From Candidatus Thermoflexus tengchongensis (GTDB lineage Bacteria; Chloroflexota; Anaerolineae; Thermoflexales; Thermoflexaceae), in contig JAEVEX010000037.1 of assembly GCA_016842085.1 (NCBI GenBank), positions 1-64,000 on the forward strand: 64,000 bases of DNA, given 5' to 3'. Every line of letters begins with the position of its first letter. Within the stretch, counting starts at the first letter, position 1. This document shows, piece after piece, positions 1 to 8,817 of the stretch. The position numbers were made by a program, and so were the translations under genes. The notes beneath the pieces are model-generated. The model made no database searches. It was not told the DNA's origin and was given only the letters and a program-made list of their open reading frames with translations.

Positions 1-161
1 AGGATGTGCTTAAGATGCACCGCCTGGCAGAGGATGGGGAAGCACTCAGACGCCGTGTCGATGCTTTCCTGGATCAATTCGCCTCCGGCTCTCAGGAGTT
101 GCTCCGGTATGTGGGACTGTTGGGCGATGGCAAACTGGCCCAGGCAATCCATGGCCCATGA
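1..161 (+). CDS. 3' end of an unidentified protein (partial)
   Basis: A reading frame open from the window edge (first full codon at base 3) runs to a TGA at 159-161 and gives a 52-residue C-terminus rich in Leu, Arg, Asp and Gly. It begins DVLKMHRLAED and ends LAQAIHGP. Helical content looks high, no membrane segment is visible, and I do not recognise a family from this tail. It lies about 20 bases upstream of a truncated glycosyltransferase copy on the same strand, so it may belong to the same polysaccharide region. Coding is inferred from the open frame and codon use only. Confidence 0.5.
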   Translation, partial: DVLKMHRLAEDGEALRRRVDAFLDQFASGSQELLRYVGLLGDGKLAQAIHGP

Positions 162-180
162 TTACCGAACTTGATCGTCA

Positions 181-1125
181 AAACTCATCAGGGGGAATTG
201 GGAGGGCTGGCTTGCTGGGCTCCAGTCCACACATCTGATCGATTTTTATATGGAGATCGATCATTTTGTTCCCGAGCGACGGGCCAGTGTGTTTCATCTG
301 GTGCGGAAAGTTCCCCCTGTTCGATGGACGCCAGCCAGCGCTCAGTGGGCAAACGGTCTGCGTCTGGATGGTATAGGCTGGATCGATGAAAAAGTGATGC
401 CTGGACGTTCTTTTCAAATTGCTCTCCAGTTCTCAAAGGATCGCCGGATTGAAAACCGATGGACGCTCTTCCTGCATCTGGTGGATGAAAAGGGGCAGCT
501 CTGGGCGAATTGGGATGCGGAGCCCAATCCTGTCGTCCCGGAATGGATTCCAGGGCAGGAAATCCTGGTGGGGCGTAGCTTGATGGTCCCTCTCTATGTG
601 CCTCCTGGGCGTTACCGGCTTCAGATTGGCTGGTATGAGACGGGCACGTCAGGATTCCCCCGCCTGCCCCTGAGACAGGGAGGAGATTCCTGGATCCTGG
701 GCCACATTGAAGTGCTGCCGCGGATTGAGGCTCCGCGCATCGGGGCTGTGGCCACTGATTCTGTGGAGATGGATCCGCCCATTGTCCGGATGGTACAGGG
801 GGTTGACGGCTGGCGGCTGGAGGTTCAGGCGCGATGGCAGAGCCGCGGTCAGGCCCATACTTCGGGATGGCAGGTTCGTCTGAACACGCCGGACGGGCTT
901 GTGTCTCTGGAGAGGGTTCACCCGGTGCCGGAGGCCATCATTTCGGAGGTGGGATGGCTTACGGAGGTCTGGATTAGCCCCCCGCTTCCCGGTGCCCGGC
1001 CTGCCTTGAGCTATCTTGAGATTCTCTACCAGGGGCGGCAGATGGCCAACCGACCGGTATGGATTTTTCCACCTGATGCCAGCTGGGTTTACGGATGGGC
1101 TTTTCTGAATCGTTTCCCGCGCTGA
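181..1125 (+). pseudogene. 5'-truncated duplicate of the adjacent membrane glycosyltransferase
   Basis: The translation matches the C-terminal third of the next gene (1160-3373). NWEGWL.GLQ.THLIDF appears in both, followed by RASVFHLVR, a WTLF.HLVDE stretch, PPGRYR, GWYETGT.GFPRLPL and a terminal RPVWIF. Homology starts near base 181, and an in-frame TGA lies at 172-174. The whole N-terminal GT-C membrane portion is therefore absent. The first ATG in frame is at 250, inside the homologous region, with no convincing ribosome-binding site. The remaining product (about 290 residues) would be a soluble beta-rich domain. I read it as the relic of a tandem duplication. It could still be expressed as a free domain, since no stop interrupts it after base 181. 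Confidence 0.7.
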
Positions 1126-1159
1126 ATGGATCAAAAAGATCCATCCGAGAGTTCTGGGG

Positions 1160-3373
1160 ATGAGTGTCACAAAAGATCAGGTCGTCTTTGCTGCTCTGTT
1201 AGCTACTCTGATGACCTTCTGGGTGGCGCTGGCTTTGATGCCATGGGATCTGGCGCTGTTCGATGAGCTGCATGTGCTCTGGCAGGTCAGCTCCTATGGC
1301 TGGGTGGAGGTGGCCCGCAACCTGATGCGGGATAGCCACCCACCGCTGTATTACTGGCTGGTCAAGGGCTGGCGGGAGCTCGGCGGCTTCGATCGCCCGT
1401 GGGCCTATCGGTTTTTCTCGATCTTCCTGGGATTACCGGCTCTTCCGATGGCCTTCCAGGTCGGACGGCAATGGGGCGGCCGTCGGCTGGGCCTGGCGCT
1501 GGTGGCGGCGCTGATGCTGAACCCTTTTTACCTGTTCCTGCTGGTCCTGATCCGCATGTATGGGCTGGTAGTGGTCCTGGGCGGGCTATCCATGTTTTTA
1601 TGGACTCGTCTGCTGCGGCGGCCTACCACCTTCCAGTGGCTCGCCTGGGCTCTGGTCCAGGGTGCCCTGATGTTCACCCACTACTATGGGCTGCTCCTCA
1701 TCGGTGCGCAATGGCTGATCCTCCTGATCCGTCATCCCCGGGGATGGCGCATGGGCGGATTGGCTGCGCTTCCCTTCATGGCCGCCTTCGGCGCCTGGAT
1801 TGCCCAGGCTTATGAAGGAAGCCTGGAAAACACGGTCCGGAACCTTTCCGCAATCCCGGTCCGCCCGATGCCGTGGGAGGTGCTGGGACATCTCTGGGCC
1901 AACCTCCTCGTCGGCCCGTTTGCTGATGGCAGGCTTGCAAAAATCCTCGCCGTAATGACCGGTGTGCTCATCGGGCTTCTTCTCCCCACCCTTCGCTCAT
2001 GGAGGCGGATTCGGCTCGAGCTGGCGATCGTCGCACTGCTCCCGCTGGGGGTGGGAGCTCTGGTTGCGCTGCGCTGGCCTTTCTTCGCCGCCCGTTATTT
2101 CACGATGTCTTTGATCCCCGTACTTGCGCTGATCCTCTCCGTCCTGCAGGGTTTCCGATGGAAAGGGGCGTTTCCGATCCTGATCCTGCCCGGCCTGATC
2201 GGGGTCGCCAGCTTTCCGGTGATGAACCTCTCCGTGGGTCCGGTGTTGAGCCAGGATCCTCTTGCCCGGACTGTCGAAATACTGACGGCTTCGGATTCGG
2301 TGCTGGCCCAGGCGCGCTGGCATCTCCTGTGGTCTGGGGACTCGGGGCTTTCGAGCTATGAGTGGTCGGATCCGATCCAGCGCGCTCAGGTGATGGGCCG
2401 CTCTCCCTCTTTCTGGTTTGTGGGGGTCACCCTTTATCGAGCAAACTGGGAAGGCTGGCTGCAGGGGCTCCAGGCCACCCATCTCATCGACTTCCAGGCA
2501 GAGTTCCCCCATGAGATCCCCGAATACCGGGCCAGCGTCTTCCATCTGGTCCGCAGGGTTCCGGCCGTGCGATGGATCCATCCGGATGCCCGCTGGGCCA
2601 ACGGGATCCGGCTGCGCGACGTCGGCTGGACTCAGGAGGTGGTGGAGCCAGGTCATTCTGTGCAATGGCACCTGAGGTTCTCCGTGGATCAGCCGCTGGA
2701 TCGCCGGTGGACCCTTTTTGTGCACCTGGTGGATGAGGCGGGGCGGCTCTGGGCCAACTGGGATGCGGAGCCGGATCCTCCGACGGATCGCTGGGCCCCG
2801 GGGCAGGTTTACGACATCGGACGCAGCCTGCTCATTCCCCGTTTTGTTCCCCCCGGGCGCTACCGGGTGGATCTCGGCTGGTATGAGACCGGGACGCCGG
2901 GTTTTCCACGACTTCCCCTGATCCAGGGGACGGATATCTGGACACTGGGATGGGTGGAGGTGCAACCGATTCGGGAACCTCCCCGCTGGGGAACCCAATC
3001 CGTTGGCCCAGTGGAGCTTCAACTGCCGGAGATGTCCGTCCGCCCGGGACCGGATGGAACCCGGGTGTGGGTGCAAATCCGGTGGCGGGGGCGGGAGCCA
3101 GCTGCATTCTCCGGATGGGAGGTCGCCCTGATTACCGCCGGTGGATCCCATCCGCTCCAGCGGCTCTATCCCATCCCCGAAGGAGCGGTCCATCGATCCG
3201 GCTGGGTGACCGAGGTTTGGGTCAGCCCGCCGCAAACCGGGAGCCGGCCCGCGCTGCAATGGTTGGAGGTTCGCTATGCAGGGCAGGTGATGGTTCGACG
3301 TCCCGTATGGATCTTCTCTCCCTCCGTGTCATGGAGCTATGATTGGTTGTTCCGAAACCGCAGCGGTCCGTAA
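1160..3373 (+). CDS. GT39-like (PMT_2) membrane glycosyltransferase with C-terminal beta-rich domain
   Basis: This 737-residue integral membrane protein is of the GT-C type, which uses polyprenyl-phosphate sugars on the outer membrane face. An Asp-Glu pair lies in the first extracytoplasmic loop (FDELHVLWQ, about residues 34-42). It is followed by the HPPLYYWL motif typical of ArnT/PMT_2 enzymes and then about ten hydrophobic helices up to residue 360. Residues from about 440 to the end form a soluble domain (WTLFVHLVDE, PPGRYRVDLGWYETG) that recurs in the truncated copy upstream and, in looser form, in the gene at 57281-59209. Start at ATG 1160 follows a CTGGGG element. Sugar donor and acceptor cannot be read from sequence. 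Confidence 0.85.
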   Translation: MSVTKDQVVFAALLATLMTFWVALALMPWDLALFDELHVLWQVSSYGWVEVARNLMRDSHPPLYYWLVKGWRELGGFDRPWAYRFFSIFLGLPALPMAFQVGRQWGGRRLGLALVAALMLNPFYLFLLVLIRMYGLVVVLGGLSMFLWTRLLRRPTTFQWLAWALVQGALMFTHYYGLLLIGAQWLILLIRHPRGWRMGGLAALPFMAAFGAWIAQAYEGSLENTVRNLSAIPVRPMPWEVLGHLWANLLVGPFADGRLAKILAVMTGVLIGLLLPTLRSWRRIRLELAIVALLPLGVGALVALRWPFFAARYFTMSLIPVLALILSVLQGFRWKGAFPILILPGLIGVASFPVMNLSVGPVLSQDPLARTVEILTASDSVLAQARWHLLWSGDSGLSSYEWSDPIQRAQVMGRSPSFWFVGVTLYRANWEGWLQGLQATHLIDFQAEFPHEIPEYRASVFHLVRRVPAVRWIHPDARWANGIRLRDVGWTQEVVEPGHSVQWHLRFSVDQPLDRRWTLFVHLVDEAGRLWANWDAEPDPPTDRWAPGQVYDIGRSLLIPRFVPPGRYRVDLGWYETGTPGFPRLPLIQGTDIWTLGWVEVQPIREPPRWGTQSVGPVELQLPEMSVRPGPDGTRVWVQIRWRGREPAAFSGWEVALITAGGSHPLQRLYPIPEGAVHRSGWVTEVWVSPPQTGSRPALQWLEVRYAGQVMVRRPVWIFSPSVSWSYDWLFRNRSGP

Positions 3374-3403
3374 GAGCACAAGGGCACATGAGGTGTTGTT
3401 TCG

Positions 3404-5553
3404 ATGCGTCCCCGGAAACCTTCATGCTGGACCTGGATCGTCATTGCGACTACCTGGATCGTTTTCCTGCGAAGCGCCTGGCCGGTCCGAGATCTCTTTC
3501 ACTTTGTGCCCGCAGGTCCAGATACCCTGGAGGTGCTCTGGGCATTGCAATGGTATCGAGAGGCAATTGGAAAAGGACAGTCGCCGTTCTTCTATCCTCT
3601 GGCCTTTGCCCCAATGGGCTGGCATACGGCCAATCTGGCCCACACACCCGTCCTGATAACCCTGATATTGCCATGGGCAATCCTGGGAGGGGAGGCCTTT
3701 GCGTTCAACATCTTTGGCTGGATCTCAATGACCCTGGCGTTTGGAGGCGCATACCGCCTGGGCCTTCGCCGGAGCCAGGATCCGTGGATCGCTGCGGCGA
3801 CAGGCATGGCCTATGCGTTGCTGAACACTGCCTATGCGGGTTTGCGCGAATTCGGGGGGCATCTTCACATTATGGCCGGCTTGGCGCTGATGCCGTGGCT
3901 CGTCATTGAGCTGGAGCGCTCCCGTGCTCAAGGATGGCGGGGCGCCGCATTGTGGCGGGCAGGGGTCCTCTGGGGGCTCGCCGCGAGCATGCACCTGCAG
4001 ATGCTGGTGATCGGTGGGATCCCCGTCCTGGTTTACATCGCCCGCAAGGATAGAATGCAGAATATTCTGCGATCCATCGTCCTCATCGGAATCATGGCGC
4101 TCGTGATCGCAGGCCCTTCGCTGGTGCTCTTCCGATGGTCTTTTGCCCAGGATCAGATGCAGCCCCACACGCTGAGTTTGCTCAGGGGCACAGGATACGA
4201 CTGGGGTTTTGCCTTCCAGTGGAACCCATACAGTCCCATGCGGGCTTTCATTGGTCCCGCGCCTGGATTGCCCAAATCTCCGCCTATCGGGGTGGTCCCA
4301 TGGCTAACAGGCGGCATCTGTCTGATCTGGGGACTGATTCGAAAAAAGAAGCTGGTTGTTAATAGAAGATTGTTAATCATGGCCGGGATCGGGGCTTTTA
4401 TATCTGCTGGCATCACACTAATGTGGGGGGGCCTGTTGTCTTCCCCTGGCCTGCCTGGATGGCCACAGCCTATCGGACGTTGTGGCGCTGGGGATATGTT
4501 TTGAACCCGTCGTTTTTCGAAACTCCTGTTCTCCCGGCTTATATGGAGAACCATTTATATTCCCCACTTTTGATTTTAAGCTTCTTGCCTTTCATGGCCT
4601 ATGCTGCTGCGCTTGGGCGATTTGCAGGGATATTCGTACTGGGAGCTACTACCGCTATCGCCGAATTCATCTCCAGCATCATTCATTCGAAATCTGCACG
4701 GGTCTTCATTGTCCTGGCATGGATGCTGGAGCTATATAGCGGGAACAGCATGGAAGGACTTCGATGGCCTGTCCTTCCCCATCCGGGTCATGTATGGTTG
4801 CGCGATCAACCTGGCAACGGTCTGGTGCTCGAGCTGGAGACCAAAGGTAATATCCTGCGCTCAAGCGCGGCATTGTTGATCACTCGATACCACCGTAAGC
4901 CAGTTGTGAACGGATGGGGGTCTTTCTATCCTGCCTGGTTTACCCAGCTGGATCGGCTGATCATGGGTTCCATCGATCGGGTCCCGCGGCTAAGTGCCCT
5001 GGGGATTCGATATCTGATTCTGCACGGATCCCAGGAAGATTCTGAAGCCCTCGCAAAGCTATGGGGTCTTCCGCTTCGGTGCTTTGATTCGCTTCACGCA
5101 GAGAGCCCATGGGAGGAGGCGCTCTGCATCGCAGATCTGTCAAGTCACCCGCTGACCCGAATCACGAATTTGTTTCTTTTGGAAGGATGGTCAGGGGCCG
5201 AGACCTGGGGTGTCTGGGTAGCTTCAACATCTGCAAAGGCATTGTGGCTGGCTCGAAGCCCCGGATCGTTCGAGCTGGAAATTCAAGCCTTCCCCTTCTG
5301 TCCGACCGATGCTCCACAGCGCATGGATGTATCGGTGAACGGCTATCCTCTTGCCAGGTTGTCGTTTCAGGGATGCGATGAGCAGCGCTGGGCCATACCG
5401 ATCCCGGCAGGTTGGATCCGCGGTGGATGGAATGAGCTGGATCTTCACTTCGCTTACGCCCGATCGCCGGCAGAGGTCAGCGGTGGGAAAAATCCAGATC
5501 CTCGTCCGCTGGCAGCCGGCTTTCGCGCGCTTTGGGTTCATGAGAAACATTAA
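3404..5553 (+). pseudogene. YfhO-like multi-pass membrane glycosyltransferase split by a frameshift
   Basis: Two overlapping frames encode one protein. Frame 2 (3404-4504) carries the N-terminal membrane helices, with motifs such as FYPLAFAPMGWHTANL and FGGHLHIMAG. Frame 1 (from about 4423 to 5553) continues with the conserved-looking GPVVFPWPAWM segment, two more helices and a soluble C-terminus. The switch falls at a run of seven G (4425-4431). One extra G would join MWGG to PVVFPWP and give one product of about 715 residues. Base composition from about 4300 to 5550 looks less GC-rich than the rest of the window. The break could be a real mutation, slippage-based switching, or an assembly error. 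The family call (GT-C/YfhO-like) rests on topology and is moderate. Confidence 0.7.
4425..4431 (+). repeat. homopolymer of seven G at the frameshift point
   Basis: Seven consecutive G lie exactly where the two halves of the membrane glycosyltransferase change frame. Eight (or five) G would restore one frame. Such tracts are classic sites of slippage and also of sequencing error. Confidence 0.8.
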
Positions 5554-5712
5554 ATAACCATTTGTCCTTGTCAATCGCGGTGGGCTGTTCCGGCCCAGTC
5601 ACGCGAATTCTGGATAGCCCGCGGACCGTGGATGAACCATCCTTCTTTTTGGCTTCCACTCCCTCATGATAGCAGGGCCCCATGGCCTCTCTTCTCAACT
5701 AGCAACTTGGGT

Positions 5713-5750
5713 TAAAATATGATCGGCAGGTCATATGACCGGCTGGTCAT
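5713..5750 (+). promoter_or_regulatory. -10 element and overlapping palindromic TetR-type operators
   Basis: TAAAAT at 5713-5718 can serve as a -10. Directly after it, GGTCATATGACC (5729-5740) is a perfect palindrome. It overlaps a second near-palindrome, ATGACCGGCTGGTCAT (5735-5750). The ATGACC/GGTCAT half-site thus occurs three times around the expected transcription start. This is how an autoregulating TetR repressor of the downstream ABC exporter would be placed. No clear -35 is visible. Confidence 0.65.
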
Positions 5751-6216
5751 GATGGGGTCCATAGCATGCCTCGAGCGACCTTCTCCAACTTTGCGCCCCA
5801 TCCTGGAGCGCGCCGGCCAGGAGGATTTCTTCGCTCTGTTACGGGAGATCTTCGCCACCGGCATCCGCTTCGCCCGGGAGCACCCCCTGTATGTCCGAAT
5901 CGGACGCCAGCTGCTCGCCAGCCGGAGCTCGCCGATCTACCAGGAAGCGCTGACGCGCGGCATGGCCATTGCCCATGAGATCTTCGAAGGGATGATCCGG
6001 GAAGCCATCCGACGCGGCGAGGTGCGTGATGATCTGGATGTTCACCTGATAGCGTTCCTGGTGGCCTCTTTGAGCAACCTGGTCGTGGAATACTATAACG
6101 ACCATGTGGCCGCCGAATACGATGAGCGCCTGCTTCGGATCGTCGACCAGTTCATTGAGCTCCTCCGTCGGGGGCTCGCCGCAGATCGCCGGAAACACGA
6201 GGAGGAAGCACGATGA
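5749..6216 (+). pseudogene. TetR/AcrR-family regulator lacking its helix-turn-helix domain
   Basis: The frame from LRPILERAGQEDFFALLREI to the end matches the ligand-binding C-terminus of TetR regulators that accompany ABC-2 exporters (REHPLYVRIG, SSPIYQEAL). The roughly 45-residue N-terminal DNA-binding domain is absent. At 5766, in another frame, an ATG opens MPRATFSN, resembling the MPKxTFFN start of this TetR subgroup. This suggests an internal, out-of-frame deletion joined residue 8 or so to the end of the helix-turn-helix. In-frame ATGs at 5749 and 5752 could still give a protein of about 155 residues without DNA-binding helices. It overlaps the ABC ATPase gene by four bases (ATGA). The exporter is probably no longer repressed by this product. 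Confidence 0.7.
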
Positions 6217-7097
6217 GCATCATCGAGGTGGAGGGACTCACTAAATACTACGGCCGGACCCGCGGGATCGAGGATGTCTCCTTCCGCGTGGAGGAGGGGG
6301 AGATCTTCGGCTTCATCGGGCCGAACGGCGCGGGGAAAACCACGACCATCCGCCTGCTCCTCGCCCTGATCTACCCCACGCGAGGCAGCGCCCGGATCTT
6401 CGGCAGGGACGTTTTCCGACATGGGCCGGAGATCCGCCAGGAGATCGGCTATCTCCCCGGCGAGGTCTTTTACTACGGGCGCATGAAGGTCATCGATCTG
6501 CTGAAATACGCGGCCAGTTTCTACAATCGCGATTGCACGCGCCGCATGTTCGAACTGGCGGAATATATGGAGCTTGACCTGAACCGCCGCATCGATGAGC
6601 TCTCCTACGGTAACCGGAAGAAAGTGGGCATCGTGCAGGGCCTGATGCACAGCCCCCGCGTGGTCTTCCTGGACGAGCCGACCATCGGCCTGGATCCCCT
6701 GATGCAGCGTCGGTTTTTCGATTTGATCCGGGAGGAGAACGCGCGGGGGATGACGGTGTTCTTCTCCTCTCATATCCTGAGCGAGGTGCAGCGCCTGTGC
6801 CACCGGGTGGCCATCATCCGCGAGGGGCACATCGTGGAGATCGCCGACATGGAGACGCTGATCCGAAACAACTACAAGAAAGTGCGGGTGGTGGCCCGGG
6901 ATATCGATCCTTCTTATTTCGATATCCCCGGGGTGACTCACCTGGAGCGCATCAACCACGCCGTGCATTTCTTCTATCGGGGGGACATCAACGCGGTGCT
7001 GCGTCGGTTGAGCGCCCTGAATGTCACAGACGTGACAATCGAGGAACCGACCTTAGAGGAGATCTTCATGCACTACTATGAGAGGAGCGGATCATGA
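6213..7097 (+). CDS. ABC-2 exporter ATP-binding protein
   Basis: A 294-residue nucleotide-binding subunit that powers an exporter with the two permeases that follow. Walker A is GPNGAGKTTT (about residues 36-45), the signature is LSYGNRKK (130-137) and Walker B is VVFLDEPT (150-157). An H-loop (SSHILSEV) follows. The C-terminal extension of about 75 residues is typical of DrrA/CcmA-like exporters for drugs, lipids or peptides. The gene overlaps the TetR relic and the next permease by four bases each, so translation is coupled. The substrate is not predictable. Confidence 0.93.
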   Translation: MSIIEVEGLTKYYGRTRGIEDVSFRVEEGEIFGFIGPNGAGKTTTIRLLLALIYPTRGSARIFGRDVFRHGPEIRQEIGYLPGEVFYYGRMKVIDLLKYAASFYNRDCTRRMFELAEYMELDLNRRIDELSYGNRKKVGIVQGLMHSPRVVFLDEPTIGLDPLMQRRFFDLIREENARGMTVFFSSHILSEVQRLCHRVAIIREGHIVEIADMETLIRNNYKKVRVVARDIDPSYFDIPGVTHLERINHAVHFFYRGDINAVLRRLSALNVTDVTIEEPTLEEIFMHYYERSGS

Positions 7098-7903
7098 AAG
7101 CCAACATCTACGGGTTTGAATTGTGGCGGAAGCGGAACTCGATCCTCATCTGGTCGGCGAGCATCGTCCTGGTTGCGCTGCTGTATATGGGGCTCTTCCC
7201 CACCTTTGCCGACTATGCGGCGGTGTTGCAGGAGACATTGAAGAGGTTCCCGCCGGAATACCTGGAGGCCTTTGGGATGGCGGGAGTGGATCTCTCGACG
7301 GTGGTGGGCTATTACAGCTTCGTCTTCACTTTCCTGCAGATCCTGCTGGCCCTTCAGGCCAGCAACTACGGCTTCGACCTGATTGCGGTGGAGGAGGGCC
7401 AGATGATCGCCGATTTCGTGGTCAGCAAGCCGGTCGCCCGCGCCCAGATCCTGACCAGCAAGCTTCTGGCCGCCTTCACCGCCCTCACGATCACCAGCGC
7501 GGTGACATGGGCGGCCAGTTTCCTGTTTATCGAACTGTTCCGAGAAGGGCGTCCCTACGAGCTGCGTCCGCTGGCCCTGATGCTGGGCAGCATCCCGATC
7601 TTCCAGGCCGTTTTCCTCAGCCTGGGCCTCGCATTCTCGTTGCTAACGCGAGGGATACGCAGCGCCACACCATATGGCCTGGTTCTGGGCTTCGGAGGCT
7701 ACGTTCTGAACGCCTTCGGGGATCTGCTGGGAGACGTGAAGCTGGAGCTCATCACGCCTTTCCGCCACTTTGATCCCACTTACATCGCTCAGCACCAGGC
7801 GTATGACGCGCCTCTGGTGCTGCTCAGCGTGGCGATGATGGTCATCGCGCTGGCTTTCAGCTACTGGCGATATCTCCGTCGGGATATCCCGGCCGCGGTT
7901 TGA
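7094..7903 (+). CDS. ABC-2 type permease subunit
   Basis: A 269-residue membrane protein with about six hydrophobic helices. It starts MKANIYGFELWRKRNSI, so the cytoplasmic N-terminus precedes the first helix as in ABC-2 permeases. The motif around VVSKPVARAQILTSKLLA matches the coupling region of ABC-2 membrane proteins and is echoed in the next gene as LALPVSRSRVLTAKTLA. The two are therefore diverged paralogues that probably form a heterodimer. Start overlaps the ATPase stop (ATGA); the next gene follows 12 bases later with an AGGAGGTG site. Confidence 0.88.
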   Translation: MKANIYGFELWRKRNSILIWSASIVLVALLYMGLFPTFADYAAVLQETLKRFPPEYLEAFGMAGVDLSTVVGYYSFVFTFLQILLALQASNYGFDLIAVEEGQMIADFVVSKPVARAQILTSKLLAAFTALTITSAVTWAASFLFIELFREGRPYELRPLALMLGSIPIFQAVFLSLGLAFSLLTRGIRSATPYGLVLGFGGYVLNAFGDLLGDVKLELITPFRHFDPTYIAQHQAYDAPLVLLSVAMMVIALAFSYWRYLRRDIPAAV

Positions 7904-7915
7904 GGAGGTGATCCC

Positions 7916-8710
7916 ATGAACATCTTCTGGCATGAGTTCAAATCCGGACTTCGGTCGCTCCTGATCTGGAGCGCGGTCATGGGGCTGTTCATCTGGATCT
8001 CGGTGTTGAAGATGGCCGGTTACGTGAACAATCCGGAGATGATGGAGGTCCTGAAATCGATCCCCCGGGCCGCTGCGGCTGCCTTCGGGCTGGGGGCCTT
8101 CGATCTCACCACCCTGGAAGGCTTCTTCGGCGTCATGTTTGTCTACTTCGCCCTGATGGGGGCGATCGCCGCCGCCATGTGGGGCAGCGGCGTCCTCTCC
8201 CGCGAGGAGAGCGGAAAAACCGCCGACTTCCTCCTGGCCCTGCCGGTGAGCCGATCCCGTGTGCTCACCGCGAAGACCCTGGCCGCGCTGGCGAACTGCA
8301 TCCTCTTCACGATGGTGACCGGCCTTACCTCTGCGATCGCGGTTCAATCCTACCATCCCGATGCAGCGTTCTACCGTCTCCTGGCCCTGGAGATGGGCGC
8401 CATGCTCCTCATCGAGCTGATCTTTCTGGCCCTCGGGCTGCTGCTGGCCAGCCTGCTCCGCCCGGCCTGGCGCGCCGCTTCCGTCGCCATCGGATGGATC
8501 CTGGCTTCCTATTTTGCGTTCGCTGCCTCTAATATGTCAGAGGATCTCGAGTTCCTTAAATATTTAACCCCCTTTAAATACTTCGACGCCGCCGTTTTCA
8601 TGCGCGAGGGTCGCCTGGATGGGGTCTATGTGCTGGTTTCATTGCTGATCGCGCTGGCCTGCATCGCGGGGGCATACGTAGCCTACCCGCGGCGGGATAT
8701 CTACGTCTGA
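7916..8710 (+). CDS. ABC-2 type permease subunit, second copy
   Basis: A 264-residue membrane protein with about six helices and the PVSRSRVLTAKTLA coupling motif after EESGKTADFLLA. Its start is preceded by GAGGAGGTGATCCC. With the preceding permease and ATPase it completes a three-gene exporter. A GC-rich hairpin follows the stop codon. Residues near 200-220 contain a soluble, acidic loop (SNMSEDLEFLKYL). Confidence 0.88.
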   Translation: MNIFWHEFKSGLRSLLIWSAVMGLFIWISVLKMAGYVNNPEMMEVLKSIPRAAAAAFGLGAFDLTTLEGFFGVMFVYFALMGAIAAAMWGSGVLSREESGKTADFLLALPVSRSRVLTAKTLAALANCILFTMVTGLTSAIAVQSYHPDAAFYRLLALEMGAMLLIELIFLALGLLLASLLRPAWRAASVAIGWILASYFAFAASNMSEDLEFLKYLTPFKYFDAAVFMREGRLDGVYVLVSLLIALACIAGAYVAYPRRDIYV

Positions 8711-8728
8711 TCGGGATCGTGGGAGAGG

Positions 8729-8759
8729 CCGGGCGGGCTGCCGGCGACAGCCCGCCCGG
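8729..8759. terminator. GC-rich hairpin between convergent genes
   Basis: Twelve-base-pair stem CCGGGCGGGCTG / CAGCCCGCCCGG with a seven-base loop, between the ABC operon and the converging speE. It lacks a T tract, so it may stabilise 3' ends rather than act as a classic terminator. Confidence 0.5.
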
Positions 8760-8817
8760 GGGATCCAGAACCATGGGTTCCGATGAGGAAGCCGCCCTCG
8801 CATCGACCCTGGCTGGC

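Noticed and set aside
1997-3259. 420-residue minus-strand ORF
   Set aside because: A shadow of the glycosyltransferase gene: no motif, Pro/His/Arg-rich composition typical for antisense of GC-rich coding DNA.
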